64,000 nucleotides of DNA. It comes from Porcisia hertigi. Its lineage: Eukaryota > Euglenozoa > Kinetoplastea > Trypanosomatida > Trypanosomatidae. The notes beneath the pieces are model-generated. The model had not been told where the DNA came from, did no database searches, and saw only the letters and a program-made list of their open reading frames with translations. The stretch is from NCBI RefSeq assembly GCF_017918235.1, contig NC_090591.1, positions 191,001-255,000 on the forward strand, read 5' to 3'. The position numbers were made by a program, and so were the translations under genes. The stretch's first letter is position 1, and each line of letters starts with the position of its first letter. Positions 17,695-27,606 of the stretch are shown one piece after another.

Positions 17695-19636
17695 TTCTTA
17701 AGAGAGTCCATTAAAAAAGGTGCGACTACGCAACGGTCAATGAATAGAGGACGAATGCGAGCGAAAGGCAGTAGAAAGGGATGACAATTATTTTCAAAAG
17801 GAGCGCCGTACTATCGGAAAAGGCTCATCTCCGGAGAGAAAATAGCGAAATGAAAATGATCATTCACCGTCACTCCTTTTTTTTTCCTGATCTCTGCTAT
17901 GAAAATGACCAAATTTCCTCAAGTGTCCTGAAAGATTATCAGTGAACAGAGATGCCTATTACCCCCAGCTTGCTTTACTTCTTCGTGGCACCTTTAGCCG
18001 ATCTGAAGTTCATCGCATGGTGTTGGAGAAACAAACATACCTCGTGCTAGTTGACGGTCCTGCGCTCCGATCACCTCGCGTCGTATCAAAATATTGCAGC
18101 TGCACTAGAGAGAGTATAAATATATTTGCGCGTGCGCTGCACGAATGACTTCGCTCGGTGGCTTCCGGCGATTGCGGTAACCCGAAACCATTGGACCATG
18201 CCAGACTTTCAGGTTTTCCACCTCAGCTGCACCATGATCAACTACATCGAGAGCCAACATGGCTCATTTTTGAGACTGATGGGGTTAGGGTGAAAGATGA
18301 GACGTTAAGGCGTCTGTATTTTCCGGGGCAGCTTCGACCACAAAGCATGCACGAAACACCACACACTGCTGTTGGCTTTTCAGGCCCCCCTTGCGCAGTG
18401 GTGAACGATTGGCACATAGGCAAGAGCAATACGGGCACTGTGATCTCAGTGCAACCACTGCCTCCAACAATGATCGTCATCGCCAAGGATGTGGGCCGAT
18501 TATGCTTGCCCACACGCCGGTGCTTTCCGCCCCCCCCCCCCCGCGTGCGTGTGTGTGTGTGATAATGCTGGTGGTGGTGTTTGGGCGGGGGGGGGTCACA
18601 CTCCCGTCACCGATAAGCAGGGAAGATCAAGTGGAATATATTCGCATCATCGTGGAACTGTATCCAAGGAAAGCTTTTGCGTGTGTGTGGGGGGGGGGGG
18701 GGGATGTGTTCACTGCTGGAAGTCGCCCTGATTCAGAGAAACCACGGGCCCCAACGCCGACTTCAGTAGCAATGCATCAATTTGATCTCTCTGTTTGAGG
18801 TGTTTGACACTGCGCCTTGATGAGATAGCCCCGTTCAGAAATGCCTGTCAGAAGTAATAACACATGAAATAGGGCGACACAGAAGAGTACTGTGCTCCAT
18901 TCACACAGTTGGTGTGGCTTAGGTGAGGGCTCAGTAGTTCGTGGGGAAGGGGTTAGAAAAGGAGTCCTTTCTAAGACACCTTTTGCGTTGACTATGTTGT
19001 ACAATGTCCGAGTGATGTAGTTTCAGCATCGCCCCTGTTAGCTCCAGAGTTGGACTTGTAGGGGTACCCGTCTCAAGATGAGGTTCTACCGCCGATAACT
19101 CACCTTTTTTTTTGATCTGTGAAGCAAGGTGATTGAGGATAAAGTTGTTCTCCTCCTCGCGAATACCACCCACACTGCATGTCGTGAAGGTGGCGGGATG
19201 ATGACGTAAAGTAGCACAAACCGTTTCCAAAGTAATTGTGGTAGAGGCTCGTAGTGCACTCAGCAGAGAAGGTGAGCACTCTGCCCTTGTGCGCTGAATA
19301 ACAAGACGAGCCGTAGCTGATCGTAATTAGACACATTTTTCCGCGACCAAAATCACCCAACATGGAGACTTCGCACTGCTACAACACCCCACTGCCTCTG
19401 TGGAACTGCCTCAGGTTTTTGGAAAATCTTTTTTCTGTCATTCCCCTTTTGAAACCGTGTTTTCTGTATCGATCACTACTCCGCCAATGGCCGGGATTCA
19501 TTCTCTAAAAATAATAAATTGAGAGCTCGTGCCTTTAGCTAGCTGCATTTCACCACTTTAGCCGTTAGGCAAGTTTTCTAAAACCTGTATGTTTCGTATA
19601 CTCTAGGAAACGTCCTTTGAAAAAGAAAAAAAAAAC
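17695..19636. promoter_or_regulatory. Divergent strand-switch region (probable Pol II transcription start region)
   Basis: Genes to the left all read minus and genes to the right all read plus, so this 1.9-kb interval separates two diverging polycistronic units. In trypanosomatids such regions are where Pol II initiates, marked by acetylated histones and H2A.Z. A C-run (18530-18542), a GT-rich block (18543-18595) ending in a G-run (18587-18595) and a second GT/G-run (18681-18703) lie near its centre. GT-rich elements of this kind have promoter activity in T. brucei. No tRNA-like A/B boxes were seen. Decayed-looking open frames are listed separately. Confidence 0.8.
18931..19326 (-). pseudogene. 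Possible decayed minus-strand coding frame in the strand-switch region
   Basis: One minus-strand frame is open for 131 codons (19326 to 18931) without any upstream ATG; the only internal Met is late (in LELTGAMLKLHH). Its composition is protein-like, for example FTTCSVGGIREEENN and ILNHLASQIKKKGEL. A short ATG-initiated frame in another phase starts at 19363 and overlaps it. This may be a gene remnant or a chance open frame. I recognise no family. Confidence 0.2.
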
Positions 19637-20248
19637 ATGGAGAACAAGTACCAGCAGCTGATGAAACTCGTTGTTATCGGGGACAGTGGTGCCGGCAAGT
19701 CGTGTCTGCTGCACCGCTTCATCGAGGACACTTTTTCCGAAGAGCAAGCCCAGACTATCGGTATTGAGTATGGCGCCAAGATAATTGACCTGGGGGGAGC
19801 AAAAGTCAAACTGCAGATATGGGATACGGCAGGCCAGGAGCGATACAAGTCGGTCACAAGGAGCTATTACCGCGGTGCCACAGGCTGCATTATCGTTTAC
19901 GATGTCACCAATAGAAGCTCATACGACAATGTTCCGCAATGGTTGAGCGACGTGCGACAGTTAGCAGGGAGCGATGTCATCGTAATGCTCATTGGAAATA
20001 AAATCGATCTGGCAAAAACAAACAACCTTCGCGCAGTCCAGCACAATGAAGCATCTTTGTATGCACAGCAGAATGGGCTTTTTCACTTTGAAACGTCCGC
20101 GGCTACAGGTGAGTTCGTCACTGAAGCGTTCCTGAAAGTTGCCAAAAGCGCCTTTTCCGCCACAGTTGCTCCGGAACCAGAGCGAAATGTTGTTCTGAGC
20201 CAAGGCAACAGTACCAATAATTCATACCTTTCGTCGTGCCCTTGCTAG
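19637..20248 (+). CDS. RAB4: Rab4-type small GTPase
   Basis: A 203-residue Ras-superfamily GTPase and the first gene of the plus-strand cluster. The G-motifs are all present: P-loop GDSGAGKS (15-22), switch I with T40 in TIGIEYGAK, switch II WDTAGQE (62-68), NKID, and ETSA. The segments KLQIWDTAGQERYKSVTRSYYRGATG and GIEYGAKIIDLGG match Rab4 rather than Rab5 or Rab7. The C-terminus ends in CPC, a CXC geranylgeranylation signal for membrane attachment. Rab4 works in recycling from early endosomes; in T. brucei it acts in endosomal transport and lysosomal delivery. A close Rab2/Rab14 relative is the alternative. The ATG follows an AG at 19605-19606. Confidence 0.88.
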   Translation: MENKYQQLMKLVVIGDSGAGKSCLLHRFIEDTFSEEQAQTIGIEYGAKIIDLGGAKVKLQIWDTAGQERYKSVTRSYYRGATGCIIVYDVTNRSSYDNVPQWLSDVRQLAGSDVIVMLIGNKIDLAKTNNLRAVQHNEASLYAQQNGLFHFETSAATGEFVTEAFLKVAKSAFSATVAPEPERNVVLSQGNSTNNSYLSSCPC

Positions 20249-20887
20249 CACGTCTGCTCTCTCTAGTGATTTTGTTCTTGCTTCACCTTTTTTTCGGCAA
20301 CGCGCTTGGTTTATGCGTGATATATTTTTTCTTGGTGGTTCACTCTTAATGTTTTGATCTTGAATCGAGAAGTGTATTCGGGCTCATTCCCCATTTTTCC
20401 CTATTGTTGTCGAGAAAAATGCTTTTTTTTACTGCAGTCAAGTTTCAGCATACGATCACGAGAAAAAAAAAGATTGCTAAAATTGAGCAAAACCCGAGGC
20501 CACTGCAACACTTCACTGCCAATTTACTCAAAGAGACAAAGCATATATATGTATATATATATATATGCATTTCACGACTGTTTTCTCCCTTTGACCGTGA
20601 TCAAAGGATTTAACCGTCCTGGCTAAGTACCCCTATTCACTTCCTCTGTCATCACCGTGGCAATATTCATCAGTTCCAATGAAATATCCTTCGGCCCCGT
20701 TCTAAACCCCTTTCCTTCTACAGACTCCACTTGTTCCTTTCTCATTCCCCTCCATTTGTTGTTGTCACACTTTTTTTCCCCACACAAGCGTATGTTCTCC
20801 TTTTTTTATCCGTCTGCAAACACATTTCACATCTGAAGTGAATTTGATCAAGGTCCCACTGTTACTAATTCTCAGTGCCATCTTCTG
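20249..20887. other. Spacer after Rab4
   Basis: AT-rich, with a (TA)n tract at about 20541-20566. Pyrimidine-rich stretches occur (20690-20780), and candidate splice acceptors are an AG near 20722 and one at 20874-20875. No gene seen. Confidence 0.55.
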
Positions 20888-21670
20888 ATGCCCACCAAGC
20901 GTCCAAAGTCAAGGGAGCAGACTTTCCGTGATGAGCGAAAGCTCGGTGTCGAGAGGCTTGTGGAACGTATCTTTATTAATTACCCACGAACACTGAGCTT
21001 TTCGCACCGCTCCTTGGGCAGCTTGCGGCATCCATACACGAGTCTCATTAGCGATACGGCTTCTCGGTACACCTCTACTAAACGAAAAATCACTTACTTG
21101 TTGGAGGCTTTGCTAGATGCCAAATCTGAAAAGCAAGCCTGGATGCGAGTGGAGCGCATTTTCGATTGTATGCTGGGCGACAGCTTGATGGAGAAGATGA
21201 AGCTCGATATTTTGCTATGTTCTGAACTGCTACAGCGCTTTGAGCTGCTCTGGACCCGCCTTGGTGGTGCCAGTGGTGGCACCATTTCCGAGGATGCCTA
21301 CAAACAATTTCAACAGCAGCTGTATTTTACTCTTCTCGGTGTTGAGGATATGTCATTGTTACCTGCAACAATGCAGTTTATTCTTGAGGATTACCAGTAT
21401 GATTCTCAAGGGAAAAGTGGGATCGAGTTCAGCGGCTTTGCAAACTCGATGCTGGAGTTAGCTGATAACTGGACTCGAAGTCGTGAAGCGGCGGATTTTG
21501 TTGCATTCATGGACCAAATTATTGAGTGCCTCTCGCCTAGTGCGGCACAGTCACTCAAGGCGGATGCACCAAGCGAGTTCACTTTGAATAAAGAAGCCTT
21601 CTTTCGCGCTGGAGTGGTAGTTCCCCGAGTGGAAAACGAAAAAACGGTTTACTACAGAACAGCTCTTTAG
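20888..21670 (+). CDS. Conserved hypothetical protein, all-helical
   Basis: A 260-residue soluble, mainly helical protein. After a basic N-terminus there are helix-turn-helix stretches, for example LLEALLDAKSEKQAWMRVERIF (about 72-93) and LDILLCSELLQRFELLW. A later segment with alternating helices and loops (FILEDYQYDSQGKSGIEFSGFANSML, about 165-190) loosely resembles a pair of degenerate EF-hands. No intact Ca-binding loop, catalytic motif or membrane segment is visible. I do not recognise the family. The ATG at 20888 is the first after a plausible acceptor at 20874-20875. Confidence 0.75.
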   Translation: MPTKRPKSREQTFRDERKLGVERLVERIFINYPRTLSFSHRSLGSLRHPYTSLISDTASRYTSTKRKITYLLEALLDAKSEKQAWMRVERIFDCMLGDSLMEKMKLDILLCSELLQRFELLWTRLGGASGGTISEDAYKQFQQQLYFTLLGVEDMSLLPATMQFILEDYQYDSQGKSGIEFSGFANSMLELADNWTRSREAADFVAFMDQIIECLSPSAAQSLKADAPSEFTLNKEAFFRAGVVVPRVENEKTVYYRTAL

Positions 21671-22217
21671 CTCGTATTGTTTTCAGAAGCACTTCAACAA
21701 TGTAAACTTTTACAAGAGCCTGGCATTTTTCATGCGAGCAGTACTTTTTTTTTTTACAACACTGCATGTTGTCCGATGATGTGAATTTTATCTGCTGTCT
21801 TTGTTTGTATACACGGCTTAGAACAAAAGGCGCCCGAGAAAACCACTAAATATATAAGCTATTTCAGGTCGATGGAGAGAGTGCCAGTTGTGTGTCGGGG
21901 CTCAAAAAAAGAACGGCCAACCCCCTTTTTGGGAAAAAAGAGCCCCTTTCAATTAGATTTTACCCATGCTAGAAGAGACTCGGGTTTTGACGTTGAAGCT
22001 TACACGAGTCTACACAATCGAGGTACGAGTCGCACTGCGCTTCGTTACTCTATTTCACTCACCTCCTCCTCCTCTTTTTTTCCCACAGAAAGCGGTTCTC
22101 TTCCACCGTGTCCTGGTATTTCATCTATAACATTTACAGGACCTTGCTTGTACTCATAGCACAGTCCTCCACGCTAGGCTTACTTCCCTGTTAACTTTCT
22201 TCTTTCTGGGCTGAATC
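21671..22217. other. Spacer upstream of the CDC50/Ros3-like gene
   Basis: It contains T-runs (21746-21755) and pyrimidine-rich stretches at 22063-22085 and 22175-22206 just before the downstream ATG, suited to trans-splicing. A 95-codon open frame from 21872 is Ser/Pro-rich and not convincing. Confidence 0.55.
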
Positions 22218-23300
22218 ATGTCACCCCTACCCCCTAAACCACACTCGAAAAACTCCCTTGAGCAGCAACAGCAGCGTCATATCTATGTTCGTCATACGCC
22301 ACTGTCAGTCTCGATCGTCTTTATGGTTCTTGCAGTTGTATCTATCCCACTCGGCGTCGTCGTGATTAAGAGCGGAGATCAAACGACAAAGCTTGATTTT
22401 CGCTATGATCATTACAACAACTACAAACATTCTATTGCCCCCGCTGGTGAGCTCGCCGTAGATTTTCCATTCAACGGAACTGTTTTGTCCACAGGCATCA
22501 AGACAAGGCTCGATTTCTCGTTGTCATCTAGTCTGACAGCTCCGGTGTACATGCAGTATCGTCTCCACCCATTCTATCAAAATCACCGCTTGTTTGCTTC
22601 CTCCATCGACTATGAGCAGCTTCGAGGCGGTACAAGTGATTTAATACCATTGTGCCAGCCATTTCGATTTCCTGGCGAAGCGACTGGTGATACTGTCTCC
22701 GGTTACTACAGTCCGTGCGGCGCTTTCCCATGGTCTATGTTCAATGATAGTATCAGCTTATTCAAGAACGACGGCACCCTCATCTGCGACGGCGGCGCTT
22801 TCACAGTCGATGGATCAAGTCGGGTGGCAGGTAACAACTGCAAAAAGACTGGTATCGCTCTCGCAAGGGACGTTAAGTCCAGGTTCAAGGCACCAGGGGT
22901 TATTCCCGGACATGGTCCAATGTGGAAAGCAGACGGTGATCCCTCAGCTACCGATCCATTCCTTAAAGAGGGCTACTACTTCAAAGAGCCTGGCCACAAA
23001 ATACCATCTAGTCTGGACGAGGATTTGATGGTGTGGTCCAATATGGCTTTTACGTCTAACGTGGTGAAGGACTACCGTATTATCACTGTCGATTTGCCAG
23101 CCGGTGACTATTTCTTTGAGATCACAGAACACTTTCCAACTTCGGCGTACTCCTCTCGTAAGTACGTGCAGCTCTCGACTCGATCATGGATTGGGGGAAG
23201 GAGTCACTTACTCGGGATTGCTTTAATACTTTTGGGTAGTGTGGCGTTTACCCTGGGAGTGGCACTTCTTTCCCTGCAGTGCATCCTCACCCCAGCGTAG
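22218..23300 (+). CDS. ROS3: CDC50/LEM3 family P4-ATPase subunit (Ros3-like)
   Basis: A 360-residue two-pass membrane protein of the CDC50/LEM3 family. These are the obligatory non-catalytic subunits of phospholipid flippases (P4-ATPases) and are needed for ER exit and inward aminophospholipid transport. A cytosolic N-terminus precedes TM1 (about 31-53). A large ectodomain (about 54-325) carries family features: YQNHRLFASS, CGAFPWSMFNDSISL, a Cys pair around NNCKKTG, and a late LMVWSNMAF ... YRIITVDLPAGDYFFEIT. TM2 spans about 330-352. In Leishmania the member called Ros3 partners the miltefosine transporter. Length and, from memory, proximity to profilin favour Ros3, but the family has several paralogues, so the symbol is provisional. 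Confidence 0.88.
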   Translation: MSPLPPKPHSKNSLEQQQQRHIYVRHTPLSVSIVFMVLAVVSIPLGVVVIKSGDQTTKLDFRYDHYNNYKHSIAPAGELAVDFPFNGTVLSTGIKTRLDFSLSSSLTAPVYMQYRLHPFYQNHRLFASSIDYEQLRGGTSDLIPLCQPFRFPGEATGDTVSGYYSPCGAFPWSMFNDSISLFKNDGTLICDGGAFTVDGSSRVAGNNCKKTGIALARDVKSRFKAPGVIPGHGPMWKADGDPSATDPFLKEGYYFKEPGHKIPSSLDEDLMVWSNMAFTSNVVKDYRIITVDLPAGDYFFEITEHFPTSAYSSRKYVQLSTRSWIGGRSHLLGIALILLGSVAFTLGVALLSLQCILTPA

Positions 23301-23859
23301 AAAAAGGGTGGTTCTTGTGCTCGGGTTCCCCCAATCAAGATTCACTATTTCGCTATCTCGTGTTACCAAAACGTGCAAGGTGATGTGCTTTACGTAAAAC
23401 TGAAATTATTAGAATAGTATTGCCTTGGACTATGTTGCTCCAAATACCCCGAGATGCATCTCGTCTGAGAGGTGCATCTGGCGTGTGGTTTGGTACCTGT
23501 GGTCTACTTTTGCATTTAATTTTGCTTTGCTTCCCGTGTTGGAACTCATCATTTCTGACATGCGGCTCCTATTTTCTTTCTTGACGCTAAGGAGTCTCAG
23601 AAAAACCTTCACCAAGCGGATCTGATCTATCATCTTTCAGAACACGGGCCGAACTCCCCTATCGCGCTTTTGTTTTCTTCGCTCGTACTGCTTAGCCACC
23701 GTTTTGTCCTTCCTTTTTTATCTTTGCGCCTGAGTTCCTCGTGCGGTGACTTTTCACTCACTGCGTGAAGCGATTGTGTTATTTTTGGAGTTCTTTGGAA
23801 GTGCTTTCTGCTGAGGGCTTGCTTACGGAGTATGGCTCAACTTTGTGTATGAGGGGAAC

Positions 23860-24340
23860 CTACTACCCATTCTAGACGTAGGCTGAGTAACCCCCCATCA
23901 CTCCTGCTAATGTCAAACCACGTTTGCTGGGGAAAAGGGTGAGTACTCACAAGGTCGCGAATTAAGAGCAATGCATCGCTACAGCGATAGGAATTCAGCA
24001 CCTGGATGGTGTTGATTCGCTGCAACCTGCATCAGTGAACACGTTCGCGCCATTTGTACAGGGAGCGCAGAGGTGCCAACGTGACTGGAACGCATTTCAC
24101 CAGGCCATGACTGGCCACCGGCAGGGACATCTGAGCATTTGAGGGGATGCAGCCGTATGGCTCTTGGCATGTTGGGAGTGGCTATGAGGTGACCTGTGAA
24201 GCAAAAGTGAGCCGTGCCGAAAGCAGTGACCCTTCTGTGATGACTGAATCCGTATTGCTCAGGGGGTGTATCTACCGCTGCCCCACACAGCGCGGGGTGA
24301 GAGGTGCCTCTCACTGGCCTGGGTAGGGTGTGCAGGTGTA
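23860..24340 (+). mobile_element. SIDER-like degenerate retroposon, copy 1
   Basis: This shares a core with 52330-52882, including ACGTGACTGG(A)-CGCAT-TCACC (24081-24104 against 52560-52587) and, further on, a similar GTGCCG ... CAG ... CCC ... ACTG stretch and a CCC ... GCACGGCGCG-like end. The order is the same in both. SIDERs are short degenerate non-LTR retroposons (ingi/L1Tc relatives) common in Leishmania 3' UTRs, where SIDER2 elements promote mRNA turnover. The identity between copies is low, so this is an old copy. Boundaries are approximate. Confidence 0.45.
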
Positions 24341-25032
24341 ATAATGTCTCCGCTATCAAAGACTGAGATGCAAAATCAAAAACCTGCTAAGAGAGCAGCT
24401 GTGTGCTTGCTGCCGGGCTTTATCTTCTTCTCCTTTTGTCGAGGTGCTGATTGTCTTAATTTCTTGTTGGCTTCGTTGCCCATTTGAGGAGGTTTTTTTT
24501 CTCTCTTGCAAGGGTTCAGCCTCTTTGAATTTGTTTGTCTCTCCCTTTGGCAATCCGCGATGCGGGGTCGTGTGCAGTGGGGTGGAAACTTTCTTACCAT
24601 TGGTCGGACATCTCCCTGCTCATTCCTAAGCATTCCCAGCATGCATAGAAATAGGTCAAGCGACGTCTCAAGGTACCTCTTCTCTGGTGTGTGCGCGGAG
24701 TTACCTCGGGCAGTGGTGTTGCTCTCTAAGAAACAAAGCAAATTCTGTGACTATGCAAAAGTGCATGAACCCGACTGCATCCTTTGTTTAGCCGAAGGGT
24801 GTGTGTCGAGCACTGTCGTGTGGTTGTGGGAGCTGGGTGCGCTTCCACGCACCTCCGTGACTCATTTGTTTTGGTTTCTCAAATCCCATTCTCGCACTTG
24901 TTTCCTATAAGTTCTCCCTTTCTCCGCGTAGCACACCTCAAGGACTATACTTTGCTGTTTCCGAAGCAAACAAGCCAAAAAAAAGAAACGTAACCAAACC
25001 GCGCATTCTTTTTATTATTTTTCTTTCCTGTC

Positions 25033-25034
25033 AG
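25033..25034 (+). promoter_or_regulatory. Probable spliced-leader acceptor of profilin
   Basis: A T-rich tract (about 25008-25029) runs into CTGTCAG, ending at 25034. The ATG follows 11 nt later, giving a very short leader. Confidence 0.5.
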
Positions 25035-25045
25035 CAGCGATCACG

Positions 25046-25498
25046 ATGTCGTGGCAAGCATACGTCGATGACAGCCTTATCGGGAGCGGCAACATGCACA
25101 GCGCCGCTATTGTCGGAGCCGCTGACGGCAGCTACTGGGCGTACGGCGGTAATTACATTCCGCAGCCGGAGGAGGTGAAGCACATCCAGAAGTGCTTGTC
25201 CGACTTCTCAGTTGTGCAGTCCTCTGGCGTCAACATTCACGGTGTCAAGTTTTTTGGTCTCCAGTGCGGCACCGACGGCGACTCCAAGTACATCTTCTTC
25301 AAAAAAGGTGCCGCCGGTGGGTGCGTTTACACCACAAAGCAGACGTTCATCGTTGCCGTCTATGGAAACCCCGGTGACACCTCCTCGCTCAAGCAGAATC
25401 TTGAGAAGAAGCAAGTGACTATGCCCACAGTGAACCCCGCGGAATGCAATACAACGGTGAAGCGCATTGCAGATTACCTCATCACGCTTGGCTACTGA
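25046..25498 (+). CDS. PFN: Profilin
   Basis: A 150-residue actin-monomer-binding protein that delivers ATP-actin to growing filaments and binds poly-proline ligands. The N-terminus MSWQAYVDDSLIGSG is the classical profilin start, with Trp and Tyr of the poly-proline site. Later conserved stretches include SYWAYGG, HGVKFFGLQCGTDGDSKYIFFKKG, and the C-terminal helix VKRIADYLITLGY that forms the second half of the poly-proline groove. Trypanosomatids usually encode a single profilin of about this length. Codons are strongly GC-ending, unlike the AT-leaning genes upstream. Identification is secure. Confidence 0.97.
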   Translation: MSWQAYVDDSLIGSGNMHSAAIVGAADGSYWAYGGNYIPQPEEVKHIQKCLSDFSVVQSSGVNIHGVKFFGLQCGTDGDSKYIFFKKGAAGGCVYTTKQTFIVAVYGNPGDTSSLKQNLEKKQVTMPTVNPAECNTTVKRIADYLITLGY

Positions 25499-27032
25499 TC
25501 GCTAGCACCTTAGCTCAGAACCCCCCTCCCCCTCCCCCCCGAAAAAAAAAAACAGAAAATTATCGAAGCCAAAAAACAATTTACACCCTCAGAGGAGTCT
25601 GTGCGTGCCGTGCCATGAGATTTGCTTTGACTCCTCTGTATGTGCATGCTGCTACTACCTTCGCTGCAGGCACTCATCTGTTTATCTCATCCTGTTCCCC
25701 TCTTCATTATTTTTTATTTTTATTTAATGGGCCCTTATTTGTACCTGTTCGGTGGCCTCACCTCTGTGCGCTCATGTTTGACCCTTTTGTGCGCTTTAGA
25801 CTGAGGGAATCAATGCACTGGTAGCTTGCGCTGCCTTCCCCCCCTTCCTAGTCAGTTTCTGTGCTTTGATATCGCGAGCGTGTCGAGACGGGAAGTTGAT
25901 CTGAATCAACTTGCGGGAGGAGGAGCCCCCCCCCCCTTGGTGAGCTTCAGTGCTGCGTTGTGCTTCACGGGTAGCTTAGAATTTCCACTTTCGGTTCAAG
26001 GCATCGCTGGTAAGACCACTGTCGTTTTTCTCTGCGTGTGTGTAGTAAAGATCGGGGGGAGTGTACTCGAAGAGGGAGACAACCTGACGTGATCTTTACC
26101 TGCTCCGCCCTTTTTGCATCAGCTGGAAATCGGCGACAAATTTACATTTTTTTTGTTTGTCACTTTTAGAAGTTTGCTCCTTCTACTGTGTACCTCAGTT
26201 TTTCTTTCTTGGCTCTTTTGTTTTTCTTTGTTTTATCATATGCCATTTTTCTTTGTCTTCGGGTGGACTGTGGTGTGCTGTGTGCCGTTCACTGTTTCCT
26301 TTCTCCTTCCCCCCCCTCCCCACCCGAGGTTGTGTGTTCGTGTGTGCTAGCACGTGCACACGTATGCTTGAGAATGTGCATGTCACCTATGAAAAGGACC
26401 CAAAGAACCGTTGTTTCAAAAGAAAAAGAGGACTGCCACACATACACAAGTAAAGCAACAGCGACAAAAAAAATTCAAAAGATGTGTGGGGTCTGATAGG
26501 GAAGATGAAAAAAATGAACAATGCATTTAGTCAGATGGCCTCTCTCTGTGGGTGAGTTTTGGGGGGGAGGGGAGGTGGAGTGACTTCAACAACAACAACA
26601 ATGAAAAATACTCCCCAACCACCCACCTACTCCCCTTTTTTATCGAATGATATCCATACAGGACGGAAGTTTACCCTTCTAAAGACAGATTCACGCACGC
26701 GGAAGTGCAGCGAAGCCGAGGAATCGAGAGTCTGAAAGTACTGCGGCTTGCCAGCGCACTGCTTGCGCAACAAAAGTTTTGCTCGCTGCTAGTGCTTATA
26801 GTGGCAGAGCACGCTTGTCAAAAGCCAAGCGGCCTCCTGCGTCAGTCATTCTCCTCTCTCATGTGGAAAGAATTAGGGAGACATCACGCCAGAAAAATAC
26901 GACGTCCCTGGCGCTCTGAAGATGACTATCCGGAGGGTTTTCTGTTCTCCCTCCGTTTTCATTCCCCCTTCTGCTCCACTGCTTCCTCTACCCCCTTTGT
27001 TGGCTTCCATCCTTGCTTGCGCCTGCTTTTCG

Positions 27033-27069
<37 letters not shown>

Positions 27070-27606
27070 GGCACATCAAAAGAGGGGGGTGAAGACAGAG
27101 AAAGGAGACGACGGGGGTTCAGCAGTTCATTCCCCCATAGCTGTCAGTTGCCCCACGCCGTTCGGTGACACACCTGCCGTTTCCTTTTCCTCCCTTTTCT
27201 TCCTCTCATCCTGACCCACCTTGTGAGTGTGTTGGTTTAAGCCCCCATTCCCCCCCCCCCTCTCCCCCCTTTTTAATCCTCTGTCGCTTCTACTGCTCTT
27301 CGCCCCCGTGTCTGAGTTTTTTCCAGCTCGTTGGCCGCGGTTATGTCCCAAGGGTGAATCGTTCAGCGAAAAGAGGATCACAAATAATAGAGGTACAGCA
27401 CAGAAGTCGCACCAACATTTCATATTCAAAAGTACGCATTTCGCAGTAATCTTCTTGTTTTCCGGTTTGAGCTGCCCTTTTTTTTTTGCCCCATCGTTTG
27501 AGTCTGTCACGCCCTCTGGCATCGGCATTTGGCATGAGAGACCGGATAACGAACGAAAAAAGCCAAAAAGATAATTTGAACACTATACGCACTCACAGAA
27601 GCAAAC
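25499..27606. other. Long spacer after profilin
   Basis: This 2.1-kb putative profilin 3' UTR plus downstream leader contains poly-C and poly-A runs at 25521-25551, poly-C at 25927-25938, T-rich stretches (26110-26260), a (GT)n tract at 27037-27067 and poly-C and poly-T runs at 27251-27275 and 27478-27488. No convincing coding frame. Confidence 0.6.
27037..27067. repeat. (GT)n microsatellite
   Basis: An uninterrupted 31-nt GT tract in the profilin/Cys-rich gene spacer. Similar uninterrupted tracts of 28-31 nt occur at 32267-32296, 47742-47772 (as CA) and 61709-61736. Confidence 0.95.

Larger units (their letters stand above)
23301..25045. other. Spacer between the CDC50-like gene and profilin
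   Basis: This is the putative long 3' UTR of the CDC50-like gene, with a SIDER-like element at about 23860-24340, followed by the profilin leader. A pyrimidine tract at about 25008-25032 ends in AG at 25033-25034. Open frames here are not protein-like. Confidence 0.6.

Noticed and set aside
17695-19636. tRNA or other Pol III genes in the strand-switch region
   Set aside because: I looked for GGTTCGAATCC-type B boxes and cloverleaf arms and found none. Small snoRNAs could still be missed by eye.
21872-22159. 95-codon ORF between the 260-residue hypothetical and the CDC50-like gene
   Set aside because: Ser/Pro-rich, crosses a pyrimidine tract that probably serves trans-splicing, and has no protein-like features.
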